A stretch of DNA of 64,000 bases from positions 124,001 to 188,000 of the forward strand of contig CAVWHY010000005.1 of the NCBI GenBank assembly GCA_963754955.1, read 5' to 3'. The stretch's first letter is position 1. Every line of letters begins with the position of its first letter. Source of the stretch: CAVQJU01 sp963754955. Its GTDB lineage: Bacteria; Acidobacteriota; Vicinamibacteria; Vicinamibacterales; CAVVIG01. A program made the position numbers and the translations under genes. Below are positions 25,279-34,064 of this stretch, in pieces. The notes under the pieces were generated by a model, which was not told the origin of the DNA, made no database searches, and worked only from the letters and a program-made list of their open reading frames with translations.

Positions 25279-27055
25279 TCAGAGATCCTTCACAATTTGT
25301 TTGAGCGCCGTAAGCCGCGCCTGCAGCTGCCCGCGTCCGCCCTCGGCTGCCATCTTGTCGAGAATCGCCGGCGGCAGGAACTGACTGTCGGTGCACTCGA
25401 GGGTTGCGGCGGTCTCCTGCAGTTCGCGCTCGAGCCCCTGCGTCGACGGCATGAACGTGGCCACGACACCCGCCAGGGCCTCGCGCGTCACGTGATCGGC
25501 ACCCTGCAGCAGCGACGCACGCCAGGCCCGGCCGACCATGCCTTCGATGTCGGCTCCCGACAGTTGCCCGCGCTGGGGAATCGGCGGCACATCCTCGACT
25601 GACAGCCGCGATCCGAGCTTCTTCGCCAGGATGACGAACATCTGACGAATCTCGTTCTCGTCGGTCGGGTAGAAAAGCGGGATGTGCACTTCCGCGCGTC
25701 CCTGGCGCTTGAGGTCGATCGGCAGCAGGTCGGGGCGGGCGGTGAGGAGCATCCAGATGATGCGGCCGCGGTACTGCGTGTCGCCCATCTGCGCCGCAAT
25801 CATGCCGAAGACGCGGCTCGACGTGCCGGAGTCGCCGTCCTGCTCGCGGCTGCCGAGCGCCGCGTCAGCCTCGTCCACGACGACGACGACGGGCCCCATG
25901 GCGCGCAGCACGGACAGCACCCGCTCGAGATTACCTTCCGTTTCGCCGACGTACTTGGACCTGAAGTTCTTGAGGATCACGCACGGCACGCCGATCTCGC
26001 CGCTGACGCACTGCGCGAGAAACGACTTGCCCGTTCCGACCGGCCCGCACAGCAGATATCCCATCGGCAGACAATCGAGCGCGCCGCGCTTGAGCAGCGC
26101 CGCGTCCTCCCGGAGCCTGACCTTGGCGGCCTCGTGACCGACGACGGTGTCCAGCGCCCACCTGGGCTCGATGAACTCGAGCAGCCCGCGGCATTGCCGC
26201 TCGAGCAGACGCTTCTTGAGCGCCCTGAACGCCACGGCATCCAGCCGTTTCCCGCTTTCCCGCGCCGACTCGATCAGGACGTTGAGGTCTGCGAGCGAGA
26301 TGCCGGCCGTCAGCTTCGCGAGCTCCGCCGGGGTGAAATCCGAGTATTCGTTGATCGCGCCGTCGCCGCTCGACGCCAGGATGTACTGTTCGCGCTCCTT
26401 GTCGTCCGGCAGCGGGACCTCGATCGTGGCCACGTGCGGATTGCCGGCCAGCCGGTCGCTCACGTCGGACAACCTCTCGTCGACAAGAACGAACGCCATG
26501 TTCATCTTCTTGACCTGCGGGCTCATCGCCCAGTTGAGCATCGTGACGAGCTCGGACGATGCCTGCAGGTTCAACCGGCCCGGTTCGCCGGACGGAAAGA
26601 TGTACGAGGCGTGATCCATGATCACGGCGAGGCTCAGGCGATCGCCATCCGCCGCCATGATGTTGTTGCGCACAAACCGATCGAGCACCGCGAACGCCGC
26701 CGCCGGATCCTTCGGCAACGCGCTCAGATCGCCGATCTTTCGATTGACCAGCGCCACCATGTCCTTCAGCCGCTGTTGTTCGTCGCGTCCGACGTAGGCG
26801 CGCAGCCCCTGCCCGAGGTCGTAGTGCAGCACGATCGACCAGCGTCCGAAGACCTGCTGGGCCAGGAACTCTGCGAGGACGCCGTATCGTGAACTCTCGC
26901 CGGCGCCGAGCGGCAAAGACATCGTTCGTGTTGCCGTGCAGCACGAACGCGGCGGTCGTGCCCGAAAAGTACAGATCCGCCAGCTGTGATGCCCAGGGCG
27001 GAAACCACTCGGGCATTTTTTCGGTACGACGATGCGGATCCTGTTCGGGCGTCAT
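25279..27055 (-). CDS. AAA+ ATPase of the PspA/ABC cluster, one frameshift
   Basis: About 592 residues. The N-terminus MTPEQDPHRRTEKMPEWFPP, DLYFSGTTAAFVLHGNTNDV overlaps the preceding stop as ATGA. A frame change near 26915 leads into a long N-terminal domain (FGRWSIVLHYDLGQGLRAYV, NMAFVLVDERLSDVSDRLAG) that itself resembles a degenerate ATPase half. The C-terminal AAA module has Walker A GYLLCGPVGTGKSFLAQCVS, pore-like FRSKYVGETEGNLERVLSVL, Walker B PVVVVVDEADAALGSRE and sensor region WMLLTARPDLLPIDLKRQGR. The closest general type is classic AAA (Ycf46/FtsH-like). Context suggests it works on membrane or envelope proteins together with PspA. Confidence 0.85.
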
Positions 27056-28023
27056 GCTTTCAACACCGTGCGGAGATCGGCGTCGAGAATCGCCGGGGGC
27101 TCTTCGAACTGATCCGCAAGACCGGTGAGGTGCTGCAGTTCGCTGACGGCCTTTTCTGTCTGGCGCATGCTGTCGGCGGCCGAATCGACCTGGCTGGTGA
27201 GAAAATCGGGATCCTGCCGGTTGACGGCCATCTCGGCGAGCGCCTGGATCTTGCCTTCGATGCGATCGAGCTCGATGGTGACGAACTCGGCGTTCTTCTT
27301 CGCGCGGCCGTAATTATCGAGCCGCAGTTCGCACATCGCCACGCTGTCCTGCAGGGATTTGACAACGCGATCGTCCCCGGTGCCCACCACTTCACCCGGC
27401 TTGCCCGCGCGGGCAGCCTGGGCAGACTGGGCCGCCGCCAGGCTGGCACGCACGTCGGCAAGCTTCGTCGTGAGCTCCGTCTCGTTCATCGATTGCAGAA
27501 ACCGATCGAGCGCGGTCTTCGAAACGAGGAGACGCAGGAACAGCCACAGGAGCCGGTCGAGTCCGGGCGTGCGGATGTCCTCCGCGCTGCCGTGCTCACC
27601 GGCGGCGCCGCGCACGCCGGCGGCGATTCCCCGCATCTCGACGCAGCGCGCGTGGAGCTTCTCGAACCGGGTGCGCGCCGCGGCAGGCAGCCCCTCGAGC
27701 ATGGCGACCAGTGATGGTGTCGGCGGTTGCGCCGAAGCGCCGGCCGGCACGGCGGCTTTGCCGGCGGCGTGTACTTTCGCATCGATCGCCGCCCGGAAGC
27801 GAGGCACCGACACGAGTCCTGCGAGGTACGTCACCTCGCCCGCCGCCACGAGCGGCAGCAGCACGGGCGCGAGCGGCGTCAACGCGGCCGCGGCCGCACC
27901 GCCGAGGAAGAACAGCAGGTTCCAGCGGAACAGGAACGCTTCCTTCAGGTAGTCGGTCATCCCCGCGCCCTGAGGCGGCACCGGCCGGGACGCGGTCTTT
28001 GCCGGGTCGTCGCGAGTGGTCAT
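27052..28023 (-). CDS. membrane protein with coiled-coil region, unknown family
   Basis: 323 residues, intact. The N-terminal part holds a hydrophobic hairpin, LFRWNLLFFLGGAAAAALTP followed by LAPVLLPLVAAGEVTYLAGL. A long helical, partly coiled-coil cytoplasmic part follows, with LDRLLWLFLRLLVSKTALDR, TELTTKLADVRASLAAAQSA, SLQDSVAMCELRLDNYGRAK and a C-terminal helix ending DLRTVLKA. No family recognised. Start 7 bases after the ABC ATPase stop and stop overlapping the AAA+ start (ATGA) show tight coupling, so it probably forms a complex with the AAA+ protein at the membrane. Confidence 0.8.
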   Translation of the reverse strand: MTTRDDPAKTASRPVPPQGAGMTDYLKEAFLFRWNLLFFLGGAAAAALTPLAPVLLPLVAAGEVTYLAGLVSVPRFRAAIDAKVHAAGKAAVPAGASAQPPTPSLVAMLEGLPAAARTRFEKLHARCVEMRGIAAGVRGAAGEHGSAEDIRTPGLDRLLWLFLRLLVSKTALDRFLQSMNETELTTKLADVRASLAAAQSAQAARAGKPGEVVGTGDDRVVKSLQDSVAMCELRLDNYGRAKKNAEFVTIELDRIEGKIQALAEMAVNRQDPDFLTSQVDSAADSMRQTEKAVSELQHLTGLADQFEEPPAILDADLRTVLKA

Positions 28024-28030
28024 CCTCGCC

Positions 28031-28849
28031 TCAATCGCCCGCGCGCGTCGACGTGGCCAGGTTGTCCATGATGTCGCGAATCTCGCAGACGCGCTCGACG
28101 AAGTCCCTCTCCCGCAGCATCTCCTTCGGCGGATGGGTCGGGGGCGGCAGGGCCATTTCCCGGATAATCGTACCCGGAGCTGACGAAAACACGTAGACCC
28201 GATCGCCGAGATAGACCGCTTCGTCGATCGAATGAGTCACGAAAAAGACGGTCGCCTCCGCTTCTTTCCACAGCTTCACGAGCAGCTCCTGCATGTGGAG
28301 CCGCGTGGTCGGGTCGAGAGCGCCGAACGGCTCGTCCATCAGGATAATGCGCGGCGACAGGATCAAGGTCCGCGCGATGGCCACGCGCTGCCGCATGCCG
28401 CCCGACAGCTCGCTCGGGAACTTCGCCGCATCGCGCTTCACGTCGAGGCCGACCTTGCCGATCCACTCGCGCGCGCGCTCCCGCCGCTCGCGGGCGGGCA
28501 CACCGCGGCACTCCAGGCCGAACGCGACGTTGTCCTCGACGCTCCGGTTGTCGAACGACGTGTAATCCTGGAATACCATGCTGCGGTCCGATCCCGGCGA
28601 CTCGACCGGCTTGCCGCCCACCAGCACGGTGCCTTCGGTGGCCGGAAACTGCGGGCGCAGTCCCGCGATGAGCCGCAGCACCGTGGATTTTCCGCAGCCG
28701 GACGGCCCCAGAATCGAGATGAATTCGCCCTTCGCCGGCAGATCGGGCACCGAGAACGTCACGTCCCGGATGACGGTCAGCGCTCCGAAACGCTTCGTCA
28801 CGTTTCGAAAATCCACGAGGTTCGTCGCCGCCGGGTCCGCCGCCATCAT
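28031..28849 (-). CDS. ABC transporter ATP-binding protein (nitrate/sulfonate/taurine type)
   Basis: 272 residues, intact. The ATG at 28849 overlaps the permease stop (ATGATG). Walker A LGPSGCGKSTVLRLIAG, Q-loop MVFQDYTSFDNRSVEDNVAF, signature FPSELSGGMRQRVAIARTLI, Walker B RIILMDEPFGALDPTTRLHM and switch histidine TVFFVTHSIDEAVYLGDRVY are all present. The QDYTSFDNRSV loop differs from the usual nitrate/taurine QxxxLxPWxTV pattern. It partners the permease and the solute-binding/OmpA protein upstream. The substrate cannot be deduced. Confidence 0.92.
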   Translation of the reverse strand: MMAADPAATNLVDFRNVTKRFGALTVIRDVTFSVPDLPAKGEFISILGPSGCGKSTVLRLIAGLRPQFPATEGTVLVGGKPVESPGSDRSMVFQDYTSFDNRSVEDNVAFGLECRGVPARERRERAREWIGKVGLDVKRDAAKFPSELSGGMRQRVAIARTLILSPRIILMDEPFGALDPTTRLHMQELLVKLWKEAEATVFFVTHSIDEAVYLGDRVYVFSSAPGTIIREMALPPPTHPPKEMLRERDFVERVCEIRDIMDNLATSTRAGD

Positions 28850-29664
28850 TCCTCGACGCGGTACGGAAAAAGACCGCGCTGGAACCAGAACAGCAGGCGG
28901 TCGATTCCGAACGCGAGCAGGCCGATGATGATGAGGATCAGGATGATGTGTTCGGACAGGCCGCGGCGCTGGCTCGTCATCAGCAGATAGCCGAGGCCGT
29001 GCTGCGCGTTGATCAATTCCGCCAGCATGATATAGCCGAACGCGAGACCAAACAGGTGCCGGAGGCTCTTGTAGATGTCCGGCAACGCGAGCGCCACGAG
29101 CACCTTCGTCACAATCTGAACAGACGTGGCGCCGAGCGTCTGCGCGGTTTCGACGTACCGGTCGGGCACCCCCGCAATGGCGGCCGCCGCATCGGAATAC
29201 ACGAAGGGCACCGTCGCGATGAAAATGAACATGACCTTCTGCGTTTCGTCGATCCCGAACCATAGAATGGTCAGCGGAATCAGGGCCGCGACGGGCAGAT
29301 TGCGGCCGAACAGCGCCAGCGGCGCCCCTGCCGCTTCGACGAGACGCCAGGACCCGGCCACGATGCCGAGCGGCACGCCGATGACAATGGCCAGCCCGAA
29401 TCCGATCAGGACGCGCCGCAGGGTGGCAACGACGCTCTGGATCAGCGCGCGCTCGTTCAGCAGGCTCGGGAAGCTGCGGACGACTTCGGCCGGGCTCGGC
29501 AGGATCACCGGGGAGATCAGGCGGGTCTCGGCGCTCGCGCCGAGGGTTGCGAGCCACCAGAGCAGCACGATCGCGGCGATGGCCCCGACGCCGACGAGCC
29601 GGCGCATCAGCGGCGGCGGCGCAAGGCGAAGCGCCAGGGGCGACGGGCTCGATTCAGGCGGCAT
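28846..29664 (-). CDS. ABC transporter permease (SsuC/TauC type)
   Basis: 272 residues, intact, about six membrane helices (GVGAIAAIVLLWWLATLGAS, GFGLAIVIGVPLGIVAGSWR, IILILIIIGLLAFGIDRLLF). The cytoplasmic EAA-type loop AQTLGATSVQIVTKVLVALA with ALPDIYKSLRHLFGLAFGY is the ATPase-contact region. It begins directly after the stop of the solute-binding/OmpA gene and overlaps the ATPase gene. Such permeases normally serve nitrate, sulfonate or pyrimidine-precursor uptake, but the unusual partners here make that uncertain. Confidence 0.92.
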   Translation of the reverse strand: MPPESSPSPLALRLAPPPLMRRLVGVGAIAAIVLLWWLATLGASAETRLISPVILPSPAEVVRSFPSLLNERALIQSVVATLRRVLIGFGLAIVIGVPLGIVAGSWRLVEAAGAPLALFGRNLPVAALIPLTILWFGIDETQKVMFIFIATVPFVYSDAAAAIAGVPDRYVETAQTLGATSVQIVTKVLVALALPDIYKSLRHLFGLAFGYIMLAELINAQHGLGYLLMTSQRRGLSEHIILILIIIGLLAFGIDRLLFWFQRGLFPYRVEE

Positions 29665-31392
29665 CTACTTCGGCGCCGACGCCTCCGCGGGGTAGACCTT
29701 GATCTCCACTCGACGGTTCTTCGCGTGGTTGTCCGGATCGGACGGATCGGCCGGCCGGTCCCAGCCGACGCCCGCCGTCGAGAACTGATTGGGCTGAAGC
29801 GACGCGAACTTCCGGACGATGGCCTCCTTGACCGCATTGGCGCGGTTGTTGGACAACTCCTGGACCAGGCTCTTCGGCACCTGGCCTCGCATGGACGCAT
29901 CGCTGTGGCCTTCGATCACGATGCGCGCGGCTCCGTACTGTCCCGCGAGCTTCCCGACTTCCTCGACGATGAACCCCACGTTCGGATCGTAGACTTCTTC
30001 CACGTCTTTTCCGTCCACGTTCCGCGTGATCTTCTTGGCGAGATCCCACGAGTTCGGAAAGAAATGAATCACGACGGTCTTCGTGAGGATCTCGTCCTTT
30101 TCGCCGGCGACCGTCCCGGCGCTGGCCGGGGCGAAGTGCACGTCGTACTCGTTCTTCTGGCTCGAATACTTGGCCTCCGCCCCGAGCTTCTGAATGATGG
30201 AGAAGTCCATCACCTGGTCGAACGGCGTCTGGTCGGTCACGGCGCCGATCTTCTTGTACAGGAAATAGGCCGTCGTCCAGGTGCGCTCGAAGTTGGTCGG
30301 GTTGTTCTGGTTGAGGAAGAAGTCGCGGTTCTCGGCGTAGTTGGTCGAGTGCGCGTCGCCGAGCATGCCGAGCGCGTCGCTCTCCGGAATCGAATAGCCG
30401 GCGGCCATCAGCTTGGCGACCCGCTGCCTGGCGTCCTGCGCCTTGAGATCGACCATCGCGTCGAAAATGCCGCGCGTCAATCCTTCCATGATGTCCGGGT
30501 TGTCGTTGGCGAAGTCCGCGCGCGCGAACCACACGTCCGCGATCAGCTTGTTGGCGGTGCCCGTCGTGACGAGAATCTTGTTGCCCTTCACTTTCTCGAG
30601 GTTGTAAATGTCGGGCGCCCAGCTCACCACGCCTGCCAGCCGCTTGTCCGCGTTGAATGCGGCGGCGGCCTGGAACGCGTCCTGGGTGAACTTGAAGTCG
30701 ACTTCGGCCGGCTGCACGCCGGCGTTGATGAGCGCGTTCAGCACGAAGAACTGCGACGGCGAGTTCTGCGCCAGCACGACCGTCTTGCCCCGCAGGTCCG
30801 CCATCGTCTTGACGGTGTCGCGAACGACGATGCCGTCGCCGCCGTTCGACCAGTCGACCTGCTGGTACACCCGCGGCATCACGCGCGTGTCCTTGCGCAG
30901 CCCTTCGAGGAACAGCGGAATCATGTCGAGCGTGGCCCATCCGACGTGAAGGGTGCCGGCGGCGTACGCGTCGCGCATTGCGACCGGATCGTCGACCAGC
31001 ACGAGCTCCAGCTTGAAATCCTTGCCGCCCGGCGACTTCCAGATCTTCCCGGGCTTGAAGCCGTTGTTCGCGTAGATGATCGGGCCCCAGCCCGCCCAGA
31101 CGTTGATGGCGAAACGCACCGTGCGGTTCACCATGGGCGTGTAGCTGGAGATCCCCTTGACGGCCGGCAGCTTCGCGCCGGCCACGTACTTGTATTCCTT
31201 GACCGTGGTGATCCCGGAGCTGTCCGGCGCCTCGGCGCCGCCCTTCATCTGCTTCAGCTCCTCGTTCGAGATCTGCGCCGTCCCCCCGCCGCCGCCGATT
31301 GCGCCGAACCGCCACATCGCGAGGCCGACCAGCCCGATGACGACGAGCAGCGCCGCAACGTAGAAGGCCGGTCTGGGTTGTCCGTTTGCCAT
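29665..31392 (-). CDS. solute-binding protein fused to an OmpA peptidoglycan-binding domain
   Basis: 575 residues, intact. One N-terminal membrane anchor (FYVAALLVVIGLVGLAMWRF, about 9-29) is followed by an NMT1/SsuA-like periplasmic binding fold (about 85-400; FAINVWAGWGPIIYANNGFK, ELVLVDDPVAMRDAYAAGTL, LRGKTVVLAQNSPSQFFVLN, ADVWFARADFANDNPDIMEG). A C-terminal OmpA/MotB-type domain (about 450-575) contains IVIEGHSDASMRGQVPKSLV, LSNNRANAVKEAIV and the closing NHAKNRRVEIKV. The arrangement would tie the binding protein to both the inner membrane and peptidoglycan. It follows pspA by 42 bases and precedes its permease directly. Confidence 0.9.
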   Translation of the reverse strand: MANGQPRPAFYVAALLVVIGLVGLAMWRFGAIGGGGGTAQISNEELKQMKGGAEAPDSSGITTVKEYKYVAGAKLPAVKGISSYTPMVNRTVRFAINVWAGWGPIIYANNGFKPGKIWKSPGGKDFKLELVLVDDPVAMRDAYAAGTLHVGWATLDMIPLFLEGLRKDTRVMPRVYQQVDWSNGGDGIVVRDTVKTMADLRGKTVVLAQNSPSQFFVLNALINAGVQPAEVDFKFTQDAFQAAAAFNADKRLAGVVSWAPDIYNLEKVKGNKILVTTGTANKLIADVWFARADFANDNPDIMEGLTRGIFDAMVDLKAQDARQRVAKLMAAGYSIPESDALGMLGDAHSTNYAENRDFFLNQNNPTNFERTWTTAYFLYKKIGAVTDQTPFDQVMDFSIIQKLGAEAKYSSQKNEYDVHFAPASAGTVAGEKDEILTKTVVIHFFPNSWDLAKKITRNVDGKDVEEVYDPNVGFIVEEVGKLAGQYGAARIVIEGHSDASMRGQVPKSLVQELSNNRANAVKEAIVRKFASLQPNQFSTAGVGWDRPADPSDPDNHAKNRRVEIKVYPAEASAPK

Positions 31393-31434
31393 ATGTGAGT
31401 CCTTGCAGGAACGATGAATCTTCCGCTGCGCGAG

Positions 31435-32181
31435 TTAGGTGCTTTGCTTCTCCGTGGCGGGCCCGAGGTCCTTGGCCGCCTGGGACAGCGGCGTCGTCTC
31501 CGGGGACTTGAGGCCCAGCTCCGCCTCGAAGCTGCGAAGCGCCTCTTCGGCGAGCTGCCCCTGCATGCGCTCTTCGGCCTTGATCTCGGCGATGCCCCGC
31601 TCCGACAGATCGGCCGCCACGCGCACTTTTCCGCGATTCTGATCGATCTTCTGCTGGATCACGGACTCGATCTCGCCGAAATCCGTCGTGAGGTTCATGT
31701 CGAACGTTTCCGACAGCTTCGCGATCTCCGCCTCGGCCGCGCTCATCTTCAGCTCGGCGTCGTACTTCTGGATCTTCTCGCGCAGTTCGATCAGTTTTTC
31801 GTTCGCGTGCTGAATCTTCTTCAGGTTGTTGCCGTACGCCGTTTCGTGCATTTGCAGCTGCTGCTCGTTCGCTGCCAGCTGCTCCTTGGCCTTCTGCAGT
31901 TCGAGCGCGAACTTGGCCGCGGTCTCCCGATCGCCGGCTTTGAGGTATGCCTTGGTTTCCGCTTCGAGCTTCTGGACGTGCGAGCGGTTGGCCTGGGCCT
32001 GCCGCGTGACGCGTTCGACGAGCCCGCGGTACTGCTCCAGCCCGACGCGCCCCTCCTTCAGCTGGTCGACGGCCCGGTCGTACTCATAGCGCATCTGCGC
32101 CACGGGGTCGGCCTCCCAAAAGAGGTTGGCAACCTTGTTGATTTGTGCAACGAAAGCGGACCAGAACTTCTGCAGAATCAT
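31435..32181 (-). CDS. pspA: PspA/IM30-family membrane-remodelling protein
   Basis: 248 residues, intact. It is a long coiled-coil protein with the PspA N-terminal amphipathic start (FWSAFVAQINKVANLFWEAD) and DPVAQMRYEYDRAVDQLKEG, then heptad-rich helices (LQKAKEQLAANEQQLQMHET, IQHANEKLIELREKIQKYDA) and a polar tail. PspA/IM30 proteins form ESCRT-III-like assemblies that repair or curve the inner membrane. It is first gene of the cluster, upstream of the solute-binding/OmpA gene. A sigma-54 element, as in enterobacterial psp, was not found. Confidence 0.9.
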   Translation of the reverse strand: MILQKFWSAFVAQINKVANLFWEADPVAQMRYEYDRAVDQLKEGRVGLEQYRGLVERVTRQAQANRSHVQKLEAETKAYLKAGDRETAAKFALELQKAKEQLAANEQQLQMHETAYGNNLKKIQHANEKLIELREKIQKYDAELKMSAAEAEIAKLSETFDMNLTTDFGEIESVIQQKIDQNRGKVRVAADLSERGIAEIKAEERMQGQLAEEALRSFEAELGLKSPETTPLSQAAKDLGPATEKQST

Positions 32182-32377
32182 ATGAACCCGGCCTCCCTGA
32201 TGTTGACGTGGCTGCTTTCTGGCGAGTTCCCTTTCGCGGCGTCCGGCGCGCGGTACAGGTCGGGCGCGCCTTGCGGCGCAGTGTCACCGTGCCGGAAAAG
32301 CTGTAAATGGCTCTGTTGACGGGGAAGCCCGGGTGTTTCGCCCCCATTCGGGCTGCCGTCGCCGGGTGACTGACACG
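32182..32377 (-). other. gap between the tannase-family gene and pspA with one hairpin
   Basis: About 196 bases, no gene. On the minus strand, shortly after the tannase stop, it contains AGCCC-GAAT-GGGGG-CGAAA-CACCC-GGGCT (32354-32326). This two-part stem could be a terminator or a small structured leader. No T run follows and no known riboswitch consensus was recognised. The promoter of pspA should lie here, but no clear -10/-35 pair was seen. Confidence 0.45.
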
Positions 32378-33982
32378 CTAACGGCCCGGCGCAACGCAGC
32401 TGAAGCTGGACGCCTCGTCCACGTTTCCCTGCCCCTTGTATCGGGCGACCTGGGGGTAGGGACAGAGCGGCCGCGTGCGGACGACCTGCCCGCCCGTCAC
32501 TTTGCTGGCGAGGAGCGAGTCGGGTGCCTTCCCCGTCTCCACCCAGTCGATGACCGCGGTGACGGCGTCATTTCTGTCCGGGCCGACACCGCCGGCGCAA
32601 TGCGCCATGCCGGGCACCATGAACAGGCGGAAGAAATCGTTCGTCTTCGGTCCGTTCTTCGCGACCGCCTGTTCGTAGTACTTCACGCCCATCAGTGGCT
32701 GCAGGATGGCGTCGGCCCAGCCGTACGTCATCAGGAGCTTGCCCCCGCGCTTGTTGAACCCCGAGAGATTCGGATCGTTGGCGTTGGCGAGCTTGCCCCA
32801 GCGATCGAGGAGGCCGATGTCGCGATCGAAATTGAACGTGAGGAAGTCGTAGTCGGGCTTCGGCTGCGGAAACACCAGGTACTTCATCGTCGACTCCGCG
32901 AGTGAGAAGTCGGCCGGCTTCACGTCCGCCTGGCGCGAGACAATCAGGTTCAGCCAGCCGCTCGCCGTCGTCCCGTTCGGACCGGGGCCCATCGCTTCGC
33001 TGCCGTACATGAATCCGGGGAAATACGGCCGGCCGCCACTCGATGGGCCATCGTAGATCTTCTTCAACGTCGCGGCCTGTGACGCCGTCAGGCACTGCGC
33101 CGAATCGGCGCCGGCCGCGCAGGCCGGCACGTCACGCGCGGGGTCGAAGTCGCAGCGCCTCGGGTCGTCGATGAGGCCGTCGGACAGGCCGTCCACCTTG
33201 TCGCATTTGGCCATCACGCGCCCGGCGACGAGCGCGAGTTTCTCGGTCGAAATCGGCGCGTCAGCCAGCGCGCGCTGGTTCCACATCGCGCCGATCGTGA
33301 ACCCCGTCTGATCGACCCACGGCGCGTTGGCGACGATGCCGTCGAAGTCGTCGGGGAAGCGCTGCGCCTCGATGAGGCCCTGACGGCCACCGTTCGAGCA
33401 GGAGTTCCAGTAGGCGCGGGCGACCGGGCGCGCGTAGTACTGCGCCGCGATCTTCTTGGCGGTCACCGCCGTCAGGTGGACGGCGCGGTACGCGTAGTCG
33501 ATGGCCTTCTGCGGGTTGCTCATCACGAAGGACGCCTGCGGCTCCTTGCGCGCGTCGTGGCCGGTGTTCGTCATCGCCATGGCGAAGCCGGTGCGGAGGG
33601 CGTCGGACCGAAGGCCGGCGCGGAGCGGTTCGTCGAACCCTTCTCCTGCGTGGCCGCCGTTGCCGATCATGTAGAAGCGGCCGTTCCACCGGGCCGGCAG
33701 ATTGACCTCGAAGGCAATCTCCGGGGACAGCATGCCGCTGACGCGGCAGTGCTCGGGCAGGTCGGCGGCCGCCGGCATCACCCGGGCCTCGATCTGAACG
33801 AGCTCCTTGTCCCGGAACGCGGCGAGGCCGGCACAGGCAAGCCGCGGTGCGAAGTCGCTCTTCGAGTAGTTCGACAGCGAGCTCGCGGCGTCGGCAAGGG
33901 CCTGTGCGCGAGCCGCGGCAGGCGCGAAAAGCATCCCCGCAGAGACGGCTGCTGCGGCAACGGGCCACGTCCGGTTCCTCAT
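32378..33982 (-). CDS. tannase/feruloyl esterase family protein, secreted
   Basis: 534 residues, intact. The signal peptide reads RTWPVAAAAVSAGMLFAPAA with cleavage after ARA. The serine nucleophile sits in YWNSCSNGGRQGLIEAQRFP, and the CS pair is the cysteine-serine of the family's CS-D-HC motif. The acid is in LMTYGWADAILQPLMGVKYY and the histidine-cysteine pair in MVPGMAHCAGGVGPDRND, so the triad is complete. Such enzymes split ester bonds of plant phenolics or MHET-like aromatics; the exact substrate is not readable. ATG 33982 has a GGAGAGAGG ribosome site. Divergent from the cytochrome-c-type gene. Confidence 0.92.
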   Translation of the reverse strand: MRNRTWPVAAAAVSAGMLFAPAAARAQALADAASSLSNYSKSDFAPRLACAGLAAFRDKELVQIEARVMPAAADLPEHCRVSGMLSPEIAFEVNLPARWNGRFYMIGNGGHAGEGFDEPLRAGLRSDALRTGFAMAMTNTGHDARKEPQASFVMSNPQKAIDYAYRAVHLTAVTAKKIAAQYYARPVARAYWNSCSNGGRQGLIEAQRFPDDFDGIVANAPWVDQTGFTIGAMWNQRALADAPISTEKLALVAGRVMAKCDKVDGLSDGLIDDPRRCDFDPARDVPACAAGADSAQCLTASQAATLKKIYDGPSSGGRPYFPGFMYGSEAMGPGPNGTTASGWLNLIVSRQADVKPADFSLAESTMKYLVFPQPKPDYDFLTFNFDRDIGLLDRWGKLANANDPNLSGFNKRGGKLLMTYGWADAILQPLMGVKYYEQAVAKNGPKTNDFFRLFMVPGMAHCAGGVGPDRNDAVTAVIDWVETGKAPDSLLASKVTGGQVVRTRPLCPYPQVARYKGQGNVDEASSFSCVAPGR

Positions 33983-34064
33983 GTGCGGTCCTCTCTCCTA
34001 TTGACCCACGACCCCCCAAGCCGCTACGGTATTCTGAACTGCTCCCATCGGCCAGGAGGTCGTC

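Noticed and set aside
32200..32320. Possible sigma-54 promoter before pspA (CGGCACG...CTGC)
   Set aside because: GG and GC are 12 bases apart instead of 10 and the -12 element is wrong; no PspF-type activator is nearby.
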